Shown piece after piece: positions 13,101 through 24,127 of a DNA stretch of 64,000 bases (its first letter is position 1; each line of letters begins with the position of its first letter). The translations under genes were made by a program, and so were the position numbers. This DNA comes from Asterias rubens. Lineage: Eukaryota > Echinodermata > Asteroidea > Forcipulatida > Asteriidae. The stretch lies in assembly GCF_902459465.1 (NCBI RefSeq), contig NC_047071.1, forward strand, positions 15,210,385-15,274,384, written 5' to 3'. Under the pieces are notes generated by a model. That model was given only the letters and a program-made list of their open reading frames with translations, was not told the DNA's origin and did no database searches.

Positions 13101-16100
13101 CTGTTTTCCATCTTGATCGGCGCCTTTGAATGGTTTTATATTAGATTTAGTGTGTTATTGTTATTATTATTAGTTGTTATCTCGTATCTGTGTCTTCTAG
13201 GTACATCATGAAGCTAAGCTAGCTGAGCGCTACCTGAATACAAAGGCTATTAATAGCTTTGACTGTCTCTTCATGATGGAGGTGCCCTTTGTCAGGACAT
13301 TTGATCATCTCTTCCAGTAAGTTATTATTGTTTACGTGTCGTGACCTACCGGTTTCGTTCACCTTACCTTTTAGCTCTGGTGTTCGCAGCATAGAGTTGG
13401 TTCACTACCCGGTCATGAGGGGGTTACTAACCCTGTTTCAGCCCCAGGAGTAGGTGGTTGTTCGATAGTCCAAATTGGTCAAGTGTAGCCCTCACCTTGA
13501 AGTGACTGTCTGGCCCTGTGATGTTAGGCGATCTCCCATAGAAAAAAATAGGTACTATTTTGTTACAAAGACACCAAAAGAACAATCTATAAATATTTAG
13601 TTGTTATGTACATTTACGACATCTAAACTGAATCTTCTTTTTGTTTTCTCTACATTTGGTTTTTGGCTAGTAAAGTGGTCAAGTTTGCTTTTCTGAGAGT
13701 CCTAGGCTTCACATTAACAATGTTTATCCTTCCAGCTTGAAGGATCTGAGCCAATTCAAGACGTCTTGCCGGTGTTTCAAGGAGTTGGATGATGCCTTGA
13801 TGGATCGAGGAGATAACTACGTGACGACATGCTTACCGAAACTTCTCACCCTGCTGCAGCGAGGTCTTGGAAGCAGAGTGGATTTAGTGGCAGTCAAACT
13901 CCAGCCTGACCAACAGGTGAGAAGATAAATGTTAATAAATTGGCTTCATGCACGCAAATTATCAAGCTCGCATGCTTTCGCACATTTTTTCTCTCTCAAA
14001 AGGCCTATCATGGTGTTACCGCAAACCAAAACTGAATATCCATTGTTTAACATAACCTTTTGTTTGTTTACTAGTGGAGTACATCAAGCCCACCTCCAAA
14101 GCCTGAGGACTCGGGACCTTTGATCTTTGGTCTACTACTAAACATGGAGTATGCAAACAGTGTGCTGGAGAGAGGACCAGAGGCTAACACACCGGAGGTT
14201 GGTCCTAATGTCAAAGGCGTCAATGTAAACTAGGCCTTAGTTATACAGTCCTTCAATTTTCATCAAAAACACCATTCAACCAACCTAATAAAAAGCAGTT
14301 AATGTTAATAAATGCAGTTGATGAATGATATAAAATGTTTATATATGCTTAGTATTTGTTCTAAGATTCTATTTTATAATAATTATTTGTTTCTGGTAAT
14401 GAAAACGAGCAATCAAATGGTTTACTTGTGCTGTTTTTGTTGTTTACTTTTAAGGCGGAGGAGTTTCAGAAGTTTTGGGGGAAGCTTTCTGAGTTGCGTC
14501 GATTCCAGGATGGGTCAATCTGTGAGGCAGTCGTATGGCCAGGTCAAACAATGGCTGAGAAACGTTTAATCTGTTGTCATGTCATCAAACATCTATTCAG
14601 CACGTAAGACTACTTCCCTTTTTTTTCTGGTTTGAGTCATACTGGTCATTTCAGTTGTACATACAGTGTAAACTAAGTCGTTCCAGTTTACTCCCGATTA
14701 CCCCAGTTTACACCGATTTACTCCAATTTGACTCCATTTACTCCAAATTACTCCAGTTTACTCTGTTTTAGCCCCAGTTTACACCAGTTTACTTTATTTA
14801 CTCCAGATTACTCCAGTTTACACGAGTTTACTCCGGTTTACTCCGAGTTTACTCGATACTCCAGTTTACTCCTATTTCCTCTAGATTACTCAAGAATACT
14901 TCAGTTGATAATTGTGTACTCTGAATTTCCCCCATTTTATTCAAAATTACTGCATTTTACTCAAATGATTTACTCAAAATACACTAGATTACTTCAAATT
15001 GCCCTAAATTACTCAAGGTTACTGATTCACAAGTATTGACAAATTCTCCTAAACCAAGAGTAGTGTGAGCTAAAAAGGTGTGATTTTTTTTTTTTTTTTT
15101 ACTTGGCTAGTCTTCTGAAGTTGTTTTAAAGTTCTGGTCGTATTCTACCCTCTAGTCACGCCGGCATATCACCAGATACTTTAATCTACATTGGCGGACA
15201 GTTGAACCCTATCCTTCAACAATCTGCATCAAGCAAACCCCACGCCACAACCCAGAGCACGCCCAAGGACAGACAGGATCCCCACCCAGGGGTTGGTAGC
15301 ACTGGTGAGGAGGATAACGTAGCATTGATACAGAGCTATAATGACTTCACCAAGGACCTTAGGAGTCTAAAGGACTTCCCCTTAGTGATGACATCAATTC
15401 AAGGGATTTCCCCTGCACTCAGATACACAGAGGTTAGTGTTGAACCCTTTTCATACTGCAGAACAATTGGTACTAAACCCTGGAAATTCCTGGAGGACAC
15501 ATGTGGTAATTCCTTTGGGGGAAAATGGACACGGGTTTTCCCATCTTGTACCATTTCCAATCAGTTCTTTGTTTTTTCCCGTGGGGAAAGTCACCTCCCT
15601 GGAGATTCCTTTGGTTCGGCCTGTCAATCAAACTGTGCCGGTTCCCCCATTTGACCAATCACAGCAATGATTGTGGTCGGACAAACTCGGTCATGCGTGC
15701 GCGTATTATTTGGCACGCGCGGCAGAATCGTGCAGAATGTCAATTGGAGTGCTCGTACACGTGTCTTGCTCACGTGCGCGGTGGGCGGAGCTTAATGGAA
15801 AGCGGAACGGTCCATTGTATATTATGGCCAAGGCAATGGCTATGGCCAGCCATAGCTGTATTCACCAATTTGGGTCAAATTTATCTCACTTGGAACTTCA
15901 CTGAGAATCTCTCTGGGAATTTATCGTGGAAATTTTCTTGGAATAACACTGGGAATAGCAGAAGAAATATATCTGGGAATTCACTGTGATTCTCCCTTAA
16001 TTTTTTGTTTGGAATTTCAGTTATGATCTCCCTGGGAATTTCACTGGGATTAACACTGGGAATAACAGTGGGAATTTCTCTGGGAATTTGTATAATTGTT

Positions 16101-19100
16101 AATGAGCATTAAAACTGGTTAAACCTTCCCTGCTTTCGTGTATAAATGTATGACCAACTCTCTATTTAGCCTTTCTCTTTATTGGACATTTCACACCTAG
16201 GTGTTTCCAGCTGGTCCAGTTAATGTGAAGAGGACTTCCCCTCTTACTAGAGTCAATGGTTACGTACAGGTGCCAGTCTTCAATCAGCCATGCCCTGAGT
16301 GGGTCCCTGCCATTAAAGGTTAGTACACTGCATGTCCCACAAAAAAAGGTTATGTTAATTTTTTTCAAGTCTTACCAATTTTATCAGGGATGTGATTTCT
16401 CCGATTTCAAATGGAATTCCATTTTTTCAATCCATACAAAAAGCTGACTGCTTAGCAGATTTAAGATATATGCTAAGCAGATTTGAGAATTGAGATATCT
16501 GCTTAGCAGATTTGAGATATCTGCTTAGCAGATTTGAGATATCGGCTTAGCAGATTTGAGAAATCTGCTCTGAGATATCTGCTTGGCAGATATTCTTTTA
16601 GAAATCTGTCTAGCAGATTTCAAAGAAATTGAGAATTCTGTCGACCAGCTTTTAATTTTGTCGTTTCTTGTCTCAATCTTACAGTAATCTGTCATCTGGA
16701 AGGAAGTGGAAAGTGGCCAGACGGTCTTGAGGCCATACAGAGGATCAAAGCAGCGTTTCACATCAGGCTAGCTGAGATGCTTCATAAACAACATGGACTA
16801 GTCACCTCGGCCACACCAAAATACCTGGATGCTCTGAAGGTGAAAATCATTCTAAATTTCATTTATTTATTCTGGTTGTCGAGCAAAGGACTCTCAGAAA
16901 AGCGAAATTAATCAACATACTAGCCAAGAACCCATTGTAGAGAAGACAAAGAAGGATGTTTCAATTTTAGATGTGGGAGGCAAATCCCAGAGAATTATTG
17001 CAGGGGACAACCCATCCATCAGGCATGGACTGAAAACCCGGTCCACATAGTGCCCCGGTGGATGATTTGAACCATGGTCCGAGAGGTGGGAGGCAAGGAA
17101 AGATACACTATGCCAATCCGACTGCCCAAGTTAATAAAGAAACTGAGACAGTAGCGCATAACTTGTCTAGTACTACTCACTGCATGGACAGGATGGTGAA
17201 CTACCGTCCATGAAGATTTAGAGGACCCAATTTACTAGAGCTGTTTAGGCACAAAAAGTAGCTACGCACAACAATAATTTTGCTTACCAGAATAAGGTTA
17301 TTAGCCAAACTACCATAATATGGTGTTTACAATTTGTCACAGATCCTGCTCTTTTTTTTTTTTGCCCAATTTCATAAAGCTGTTTTAAGCAGAATATACT
17401 GCTTATCAAATTTCTTAGCTAGCAAAAAGTGATTGGGGCACTAATTGCAACTTTAAGAATTTTGGCTGGTTTCTTGCTTCTGCTAAGCAAGATTTTACTG
17501 TTCTTAGCAAGGTTTTGTGCTTACAGGATTTATGAAATTGGGCCCAATTCTGAATGATCTGACCCTATGGATGTTATCTTGTCTTTGTGACCCAGGGCGG
17601 TTACGTCTTCCGAGTAGAGGTTGCTCACAGACGAGAAGTCGGTTTACTGAAGGAGACCATTGCCCCTGATGGAATGAAGATACTACGTGATAACCCGCAA
17701 TCTGTCGAACTGGAGAAACGAACTGTAATGCTACCAAGACTCACAAGTACACTGCACGGGTGAGATAAACAATAATACTGAGTTCTTATACCGAGTGAGT
17801 AAAACCTCAATCAATGGAGTGGAGCTATATATTTTAAGACAAGGAAATAATGGTTTCCATTTCTAAATAGGTCATGGATTTACTTTTACAATTGTGAAAG
17901 AATGGGGATGATTGATAAGGGGTTTCCTGCAAGGTATGCGAAGCTCTGTTTTTGACCTTGTAGCAATTTCGTAGAGCTGCTAAGCAAAAAAGAGCAGGAT
18001 ACCAGTAAAAAATGTACGTGTGACATGGTAGTTTAGCTGGTAACCTTATTCTGGTAAGCATAAATTTGATATGCTTAGTTACTTTTTGTGCTTGAGGAGC
18101 TCCATGAAATTTGGCCCTGACGTTTTTAGCTCTGAACTTGAAAATGATTGTATTTCAGAATTCATCAGCAGCACCCAGCCTTTAGTGGAGCCGTCCGTCT
18201 AGCCAAGCGTTGGGTCTGTGCTCATCTCCTTTCCAACCATGTCCCTGAAGAGTGCATTGACCTCTTAGTGGCTTATCTATTCATCCAGCCGGCTCCATAC
18301 ACTGTACCTTGGTGAGTAAAATGTCAGTCATTTCAATCATTGAGGTTCATAGCGCTGCTTTAGCCAAGCAGCAACAAAACGATGCTTAAACCACTTACTA
18401 CATCTCTTTGGAACTCCCTGCGTGGTGCATGTTTCCCTCCATCCTAGATTGTTTTAAGAGGAATATCAATTACTACCGCCAGCTCCCTGAGTTCTTCCCA
18501 CTTTAAAAAAATGTTTTCTTGTTGCAGCCCCATACCAAGAGTGGCTATCATTAAAAAAAAAACAATTTAAAAAGCTGATTAATCAACTCAACTATTTTCA
18601 TCATCAGCCTGCATGTCCGTTCACACTTTGGGCTGTCTCTGGTACTTTAAAACAAAAATCTTCCATTTCTGTGGTAGATACAAATTTCTTGCATTGACTT
18701 ACATGTATACATTTTTGAGAAAAACTTTTAAACTGACAGATAATAATATTGATTTTTGGGGTTGAACAAAGAATTGACTAGAGTGGGATTCGAACCAACG
18801 ACCTCCGGATTAACGTGCCGGCGCTCTACCAACTGAGCTATCTAGCCCTATATTGGCGGTGTCCCTATTTTGTCAATATCTATTGACATAGATATTGACA
18901 AAATAGGGACACCGCCAATATAGGGCTATTTGTCAATATCTATTGACATAGATATTGACAAAATAGGGACACCGCCAATATAGGGCTAGATAGATATTGA
19001 CAAAATAGGGACACCGCCAATATAGGGCTAGTCGTTGGTTCGAATCCCACTCTAGTCAATTCTTTGTTCAACCCCAAAAATCATTTACAAATTTACCCAG

Positions 19101-22100
19101 TCAGTTTCCCTTGTGGTTTATATAGATAATAATATTGACGTCTTATATAGCACTGGTAATCACAAAAAAAGCTCATGGCGCTTGCTTCAATAGAAAAGTT
19201 CCCTCTTGGTTTTCCTCCAGCGGTGCAAAGATCACGATGTTTGCATTGCATGTTGTATGTTACCATCTGCAAAAACACTAGATGAATTATTGCATGTCTT
19301 TTTCTTTCAGTTCACCCTCGGTTGGATTAGTAAGATTTCTTCATCTCTTGGTCCGTCAAGATTGGAAAGAATCTCCGCTAATTATCAATCTCAATGGTGA
19401 GATGAAAGGTAAGCAATTAAAGTCTGATAAGACTTAAAGCCACTGGACACTGTTGGTAGTTACTCAAAATAATTGTTGGGGAAAAAAACTTTCTTGGTAA
19501 CGAGCAAAGGAGAGCTGTTGATAGTATAAAACATTTTGAGAAATGGCTCCCTTTGAAGTAACAGTTTTTTTTTAAAGGTAATTTCTCACTCAAATAAAAA
19601 AAAGCTTTTTAAACCTTGTTGGATTCTCAAAGTTCATGTGAAGACAGTTTGTTTCTTAAAGTGCATTAAGAAAATCTCAGAAGTTCATTGCCACTTTAAA
19701 AACCTATTGTTCCAAAAGGTTCTGACTATGAAGAAATCCGACAGCATTTCATTGAGCACAGAAGTGAACTTCCCGATGTCTTCCTTTCCACACCGACCGA
19801 TAGGCTCAACTCTGTATGGACACAGAAACAACCCACAGCTCAGGTAAGAATTGTTATTTTTATTTATTTATTTTTCTTTTATTGAGTCAAACTACCAGAG
19901 GACATATGGTGCTGATTGACAACTACATGAACCACAGTGGATGATATTAAATGGTCAGACAGCAAGATGGTTTAAATGATCGCATACTTGATCAGTTACA
20001 ACTCTGAGCACCCCACTGCAAACAGCTCTCAGCCCCCATGGCAAACAACTCTTGGCCCCAAATGACTGACGGCTCTTAGCCCCGATGGCAGTTGAATCTC
20101 AACCCCCCCCCCCACCCCATGGCAAATGGGGGCAGATCGGTTGGTGTAGTGGTGTCTTGCCTTGCCTTCCACCTCTGGGACGGATCCCACCGGGGGCACT
20201 ATGTGAATTGGGTTTTCGGTTCCTACATGACTGTGCGGGTTTCCCCTGGGAAAAATTTCTGGGTTTCCTCCCACATCTTCTTCATTGTCTTCTCTCTTCA
20301 TTGTCTTCATTGTTCTCGTTTGGCTCTAACTTGAGCATTGAGAATAAATCAAAAGCGGCAAACGACTCTCATGCCCTGGCAAATGACTCTGTTTTTTTTT
20401 AATGTTTTTTTTTTATGCAAGTCGCCAGACACACAGGGTCTGAAGGCCACTTTAAGGTGTGTGCTACAAACTGTTTTTCCAGGGGCAGTTGCCACCTACT
20501 CCTCGGCTGAAACAGGGTTACCCCCTTTACAATGCATGCGGACGTAGTATCATCATACTGCTTTGCCCCAGTAAAACCTTTTTTTTATACCATTGTTGTT
20601 GTTTTTTTACATTTCAGATCTTACAGAGGTTACTTGTTTTAGCCAAAGAGTCTCTGAAACTTCTTATGTCTCAGATGATGGTGACGGATGCAACAGTGGA
20701 CTTTAAGGTAAGACCATAAACCATGACAATGCAGCTACAGTACATGTAGCTCTGCTTCAAGCAAGAATAATAGCTCATTCTTATATTGTGCATGTCATAA
20801 CAGAAATAAATGTCAATGCGCTTCACAAAAAAGCAAAGAGCAGCAAATTAGGATATTAACAGGCAAACAAAAAGATAAAACTTATCAATCGACAATAGAA
20901 AACAAATGGGATTTGAGCCGTGTCATCTTAAGACCTGACAATACACACGAACAGGTATAAACCTGTTCATGTGTGTTCTGTTGTCATTTAGCCTTCGAGA
21001 AAGACTCTGCTCGAGTGGAAACACAGACCTTTTTTTGTGCATGTACACCATTCTTATATTTGGTAAACAGTTTACAACAGCTAATTCTGTTTCCACACTT
21101 AAATGTTTTTCTCATTAATTTAGCAAATCTTCCGGCCACCTGTTGACCTCTACGACGTCGTTATTCATCTCCGGCCCAAACTGGTTCCCAGACGAGGGGA
21201 GAGCATTGATGGGATGAAAACACAAGGTCAGAGGTCAGCGACTGAGAAGAAGGTCACCCAAGAGGTCAAGCAGCTTCCTGTTATAGATTTTGATCCTGTT
21301 ACGTTGTACCTTCAGGAATTGGAGGTAAGCATTTTTATGACTGATTTGTTTTTAATGATAATAATGAAATTAACCGCATTTACAACGCACCTTTTCCAAA
21401 GGGTACATAGCGCAGTTTTACTGCAAGGTGAGTGGGACAAAGTTGTTGAACTATGAGACCTAATCCTTAGCACTATGTAATGATGCTACGGCACTTTCAG
21501 TAGCCACATCCAGGAACACCGGGGCAAACCCCCTCATCTTTGCGATAAGTGCACTGGGTTCTTTTACGTGCGTTATCTTTTCGTGGAGTATGCTAGTTGT
21601 AGACAAACGCACCAGACTCAAGCTCTGGTGTTTCTGATTAGCAATGTGTGGGTTCGCGTCTTGGTCTTGACACCCTGGTCTTGACACTTGTGTTCTTAAG
21701 CAAGGCACTTAACCATTATTGCTGCATCCTTCAGATATGTTGTTATTTAGCCATTGAGAAAAAAACTCTGCATGGGTCAAAACGTCGGACAATTTTCCAA
21801 TTAACTCTCTTTGTGATTAGATTGCTTACGGTGACACAGCTTTGTTTTTCTACGATCACCATGGCGGCGATTACATCACTGTTTTATGGAATCCTACAGC
21901 CTTCAAACCTCAAGCTTTTAAGGTAAATCCACACATTCTCAATATATCCTTAAAGACACTGGACACCTTTGGTAATTGTCAAAGACCAGCCTTCTCACTT
22001 GGTGTACCTCAAGAAATTAACAAACCTGTGAAAATTTGAACTAAATTGGTTATCGAAGTTGGGAGAGAGTAATGGAAGAAAAAACACCCTTGCCGCACAA

Positions 22101-22950
22101 GTTGTGTGCTTTCAGATGCTTTGAATTGAGACCTCAGCTGAGTTTAGGAATTCAATTCAAACATTTAAGTGAGAAATTACTTCTTTCTCAAGAACTAAAT
22201 TACTTCAGAGGGAGCCGCTTCTCACAATGTTTTATACTTTTAACAGCTCTCCATTGCTCGTTACCAAGTAAGTTTTTATGCTAACAATTATTTTGAGTAA
22301 TTACCAATAGTGTCCAGTGCCTTTAATAATTCATTTAACTTTTTCTGATTGTGAAGCCTCATCGAAAAGTGAGCTTAATCACTGTACTAGCCAAGACAAA
22401 AAAGGAAGTTTCAGTTTTAGATGTGGGAGGAAAACCCCAGAGAAACATTCAGGGGAAAAACCCACGCAGTCAGGCAGGGACTGTAAACCCAATCCACATA
22501 GTGCCCCCTGGTGTGATTCGAATAAGGGTCCTAGAGGTGGATGGTGAGGAAATACGGCAACCGAACTAACCTGATATAGTGTCATTGCAACCAGGTATTA
22601 TGTTGCTTTCATGTAAAGACGTTGTTGGAACCTTGAAACAAGATTTTGTTTCAAACTACAGGATTTGAAATGTGTCTGCGCCAGGCACAACTCTCACTTT
22701 TAACTCAGTGAGGGTGCTATTTGAGCTTTTTAATGTTGTATGCAAGGAGTCTATTGACTCAAGAGGTTTTGTTTCTTTGTGACCTCAGGTTCTTCAGGCG
22801 AAAGCTAAGATGCCCCAGCAAGGGGCTGCATCAGGAACCAAGGAGCCCCTGATGGTCCCTAATGTAGAAGCCATCATTGAAGACTTTCAGACTCTAGGGC
22901 AGGGCCTGGTTCAATCCGTGGAAGTACGCACCGAGAAATGGGTCATATGA
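7112..22950 (+). CDS. NOL6: NOL6 / Nrap, nucleolar protein 6 (23 coding exons, complete)
   Basis: Exons: 7112-7267, 8246-8362, 9334-9516, 10015-10183, 10855-10986, 11623-11783, 12043-12163, 12503-12666, 13201-13316, 13736-13916, 14075-14197, 14455-14603, 15156-15432, 16201-16318, 16685-16839, 17596-17759, 18159-18311, 19311-19408, 19719-19843, 20618-20707, 21124-21324, 21821-21922, 22789-22950. All joins keep phase, giving 1138 residues (human 1146). NOL6, the relative of yeast Utp22, is a nucleolar component of the small-subunit processome acting in 18S pre-rRNA maturation. Its fold contains tandem nucleotidyltransferase-like domains. Here GSFLLDT (from Gly130) and Asp141/Asp145 of RPDLNIDLALEMP mark the first. 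Other landmarks are LFPTKSNIRKQWY, LLKVWLHQRQLDK, SGYQVFRNTVQF, HPAFSGAVRLAKRW, LFFYDHHGG and the C-terminal VPNVEAIIEDF. The start MAKTAPAES is the first ATG after a leader acceptor. Exon boundaries are by eye; a few small acceptors (exon 4) could shift by a codon or two. Confidence 0.95.
7275..7635. mobile_element. Family B MITE (AGGCACTGGACAC ends) in NOL6 intron 1
   Basis: Left 'aaagacactggacactattgg' and right 'ccaatcgtgtccactgccttt' are inverted termini. The core has 'gttgtgtgctttcaga', 'cttcagagggagc' and a small palindrome of 'gaggtctcgaaatca'. At least seven copies occur in the window. Confidence 0.75.
8689..9215. mobile_element. Family A MITE split by a later insertion, NOL6 intron 2
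   Basis: The left part starts 'gggcccattttcatagagct' and stops at 'agcagaaatgagcagg'. The right part resumes 'gagcaggataccagtaag' and runs to 'gtgctcctgat'. The two halves rejoin into one family A element once the 8758-9110 insert is removed. Confidence 0.75.
8758..9110. mobile_element. 353-bp hAT-like MITE with 8-bp target duplication
   Basis: Terminal inverted repeats TAAGCTTGGGC and GCCCAAGCTTA are flanked by TGAGCAGG at 8750-8757 and 9111-9118. The subterminal regions are built of CGATAT words. Eight-bp duplications are characteristic of hAT transposases (known); the hAT assignment is an inference. No transposase frame is present. Confidence 0.85.
9770..9955. mobile_element. Family H repeat, NOL6 intron 3
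   Basis: Shares 'accgccatatttgatgataa', 'gcgcacaac' and 'gtcaatgacg' with the copy at 22973-23125. The outer words (gatggat, ttcatc) are weakly inverted. Confidence 0.6.
10440..10690 (+). mobile_element. LINE ORF2 C-terminal remnant (CR1/L2-like), NOL6 intron 4
   Basis: Translation near 10497-10620 reads HAFQFTAPELWNHLPHHIKN then LKLKTQP, the usual C-terminal tail of CR1/L2-type LINE reverse transcriptases (AP-LWN-LP ... LKT). It is followed by a TTATTATTATT-rich tail. Only the last ~40 codons remain. Confidence 0.65.
11050..11384. mobile_element. Family B MITE in NOL6 intron 5
   Basis: Runs from 'ttaaagacactggg' to 'ccaatagtgtccagtgcctt', with the standard family B interior. TTAA lies at both edges. 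Confidence 0.75.
12205..12400 (+). repeat. Minisatellite of ~21-bp units (CATTGCCTTGGTGCCCCTGG), NOL6 intron 7
   Basis: About nine imperfect units of 'cattgccttggtgcccctgg' occupy more than half of a 339-bp intron. The same word appears as a dispersed single motif at about 32850, 38930, 39440, 42600 and 52860, usually next to 'gaaatg..ccagtagaaattt'. Confidence 0.85.
13030..13170 (+). mobile_element. LINE ORF2 C-terminal remnant, NOL6 intron 8
   Basis: The frame QQQLKTHLFTLAFPTTREF ends soon after in a stop and a TTATTATTATT tail. 'LKTHLFTLAF' is typical of the end of CR1/L2-like reverse transcriptase proteins. Confidence 0.55.
14684..15022 (+). repeat. Degenerate ~10-bp minisatellite (TTTACTCCAG), NOL6 intron 12
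   Basis: Some thirty imperfect repeats of 'tttactccag/attactcca' fill most of this intron. They create chance open frames rich in Tyr, Ser and Leu that are not genes. Confidence 0.85.
15886..16092 (+). repeat. Minisatellite of 'ctgggaatttcactggga' type, NOL6 intron 13
   Basis: Multiple variants of 'tctctgggaattt' and 'aacactgggaat' run in tandem with changing spacing. No coding content. Confidence 0.75.
16448..16622 (+). repeat. 22-bp minisatellite (TGCTTAGCAGATTTGAGATA), NOL6 intron 14
   Basis: At least five clear units of 'tgcttagcagatttgagata' followed by decayed ones. The core TGCTTAGCAGA is also a family A word, so the array may have grown out of a family A fragment. Confidence 0.8.
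16885..17125 (-). mobile_element. SINE-4 copy, NOL6 intron 15
   Basis: Shares 'ttttagatgtgggagg', 'tccacatagtgcccc' and 'ttgaaccatggtcc' with copies at 20105-20345 (opposite orientation), 22345-22570 and 57795-58210. A tRNA-like head is seen best in the 20105 copy. Confidence 0.6.
17225..17547. mobile_element. Family A fragment followed by a fuller family A copy, NOL6 intron 15
   Basis: 17225-17350 is a left half ('cccaatttactagagctg'). 17366-17546 has both ends ('cccaatttcataaagctg' and 'tatgaaattgggccc'). Confidence 0.65.
17955..18118. mobile_element. Family A copy, NOL6 intron 16
   Basis: Words 'gagcaggataccagt', 'gctggtaaccttattctgg' and the right end 'ggagctccatgaaatttggc'. Confidence 0.65.
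18400..18510 (+). mobile_element. Possible retrotransposon RT tail remnant, NOL6 intron 17
   Basis: The frame SLWNSLRGACFPPS, then after a stop DCFKRNINYY, resembles the LWNSLP...FKRxL tail of LINE reverse transcriptases. Short and interrupted, so weak evidence. Confidence 0.3.
18750..19083. mobile_element. Head-to-head SINE pair forming a large palindrome with amplified centre
   Basis: The left arm ('ttggggttgaacaaagaatt', 'gggattcgaaccaacgacct', 'tctagccctatattggcggt') is mirrored on the right ('tagtcgttggttcgaatccc', 'ttctttgttcaaccccaaaa'). The word 'aaatagggacaccgccaata' occurs three times in the right half. Read on the - strand the left arm is a tRNA-like SINE head: A box 'tagctcagttggtagagc', B box 'ggttcgaatcc'. 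It lies in NOL6 intron 17. Confidence 0.85.
19434..19570. mobile_element. Family B MITE, truncated, NOL6 intron 18
   Basis: Starts 'ttaaagccactggacactgt', continues 'ggagagctgttgatagtata', and stops after 'ctccctttgaagtaac', the reverse of the usual interior. Confidence 0.65.
20105..20345 (+). mobile_element. SINE-4 copy with tRNA-like head, NOL6 intron 19
   Basis: 'atcggttggtgtagtggtgt' resembles an A box; 'ccgggggcactatgtgaatt' and 'ctcccacatcttcttcattg' follow as the body. It is the reverse orientation of the copies at 16885 and 22345. Confidence 0.6.
20933..20990. repeat. Perfect-looking small hairpin, NOL6 intron 20
   Basis: 'cacacgaacaggt' and 'acctgttcatgtgtg' pair around ATAA. The outer TGACAA and TTGTCA also pair. 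Confidence 0.6.
21440..21740. mobile_element. Rearranged SINE-1 copy, NOL6 intron 21
   Basis: Contains the SINE-1 head part ('ctctggtgtttctgattagc', 'gtgtgggttcgcgtcttgg', 'cttaagcaaggcacttaacc'). Its 3' body is inverted in front of it ('aggaacaccggggc', 'aagtgcactgggttctttta'). Confidence 0.6.
21951..22325. mobile_element. Family B MITE, NOL6 intron 22
   Basis: Full length: 'ttaaagacactggacacctt' to 'ccaatagtgtccagtgcctt', then TTAA. Confidence 0.8.
22345..22570 (-). mobile_element. SINE-4 copy, NOL6 intron 22
   Basis: Same words as the 16885 copy ('tagatgtgggagg', 'catagtgccccctggtgtga', 'gattcgaata'). Confidence 0.6.
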
Positions 22951-22972
22951 AGAAGAGATGGTGTACCAATAG

Positions 22973-23125
22973 ATGGATTGCACAAAGCGTCATCGACCGC
23001 CATATTTGATGATAAACAATGGGAAAGGTACACATGCTGCGCACAACTCTAAGCCGACGGTAGCCTTTCACGCTTGCACTTTTCATCTAAGATGGTAGTC
23101 AATGACGACATGTGCAATCCATCTA
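22973..23125. mobile_element. Family H MITE just after the NOL6 stop
   Basis: 'gatggattgcacaaagcgtc' on the left is inverted as 'gacgacatgtgcaatccatc' on the right. The interior matches 9790-9950. It begins 23 bp after the stop codon, so it probably lies in the NOL6 3' UTR. Confidence 0.7.
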
Positions 23126-23778
23126 CATGTATACACTGCAACTGTTTCAAGTCTTGTTCCCTCACACTCTGCTCTGAAAGGAATTCTGGAGGATTAACTA
23201 GAAGTGCTACCCTTCAACCCCCCCCCCCCCCCCCCACCCAACACACACACTCACAAGTGTGTAAACACCTGCAATCGTGACCCTCCTTAGTTCAACTCAT
23301 TTTGGCAGCAACTGTGGACCATTCCTTTGTGATACATATACATGTATAGGTCCCTGGTTTGAATGTGGATAAAAACCCATACCAAACTCCCAGGCATGCC
23401 CACCCTTTAACCATTTTTTTTTAACCTTAAAAGTTTCAGAAAATGTTTTTTGTTTTTAAGTGGAATTGAGTTCACTTGACCCAAGGGAAATGGGATCGTT
23501 CTGGGATTTCACAAGCCGGGGAAAAACCGGCTTGGTGTACTAGTGACTGAATTCTGCGAGTGGTTTCATATAACACTTCAGTCCAAAATATGAAGAAAGA
23601 AAAATTATTAATAAATAATAATTTGAGAATAAAAAATGTCAGGGTTATAGCTGAACTTTTATAGTTGCGCAGTTCAACTATGAGGGATTCAACAACTAAA
23701 GGGCGTTTAGTTGCACTAGATTCAGTTTTTGAGTTGCTGTTAACGTCATGAGAGGGCCCTGTTAATCAACAATTGCTT

Positions 23779-24127
23779 AAAGACACTGGACACCTTTGGT
23801 AACTGTCGAAGACCAGTCTTCTCACTTTGTGTTTTTCAACATATGCACAAAATAACAAACCTGTGAAAATTTGAGCTCAATTGGTCGTCAAAGTTTTGAG
23901 TTAATAATATGAAAGAAAAAAACACCCTTGTCCCACAAATGTGTGCTTTCAGCTGAGGTCTCTTATTAAAAACAAAAATGTTAGTTAGAAATTACTTCTT
24001 TCTCAAAAACTATGATACTTCAGAGGGAGACGTTTCTCACAATGTTTTATACTATCAAAAGCTCTCCAAATGCTCATTCCCAAGTCAGTTTTTATGCTAA
24101 TAATTATGACTGTACATTGCCTTCAAT
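23779..24127. mobile_element. Family B MITE with decayed right end
   Basis: 'ttaaagacactggacacctt' and the full interior are present. The right terminus is reduced to 'tgccttcaatgcc'. Confidence 0.7.

Noticed and set aside
15525..15989. 154-codon open frame on the + strand
   Set aside because: It lies in NOL6 intron 13, starts in unique intronic DNA and ends in a minisatellite. No similarity or splice context.
18779..18847. tRNA gene on the minus strand (good A and B boxes)
   Set aside because: The anticodon arm does not fold properly, the sequence is part of an inverted SINE pair, and relatives occur at 59590 and 46815.
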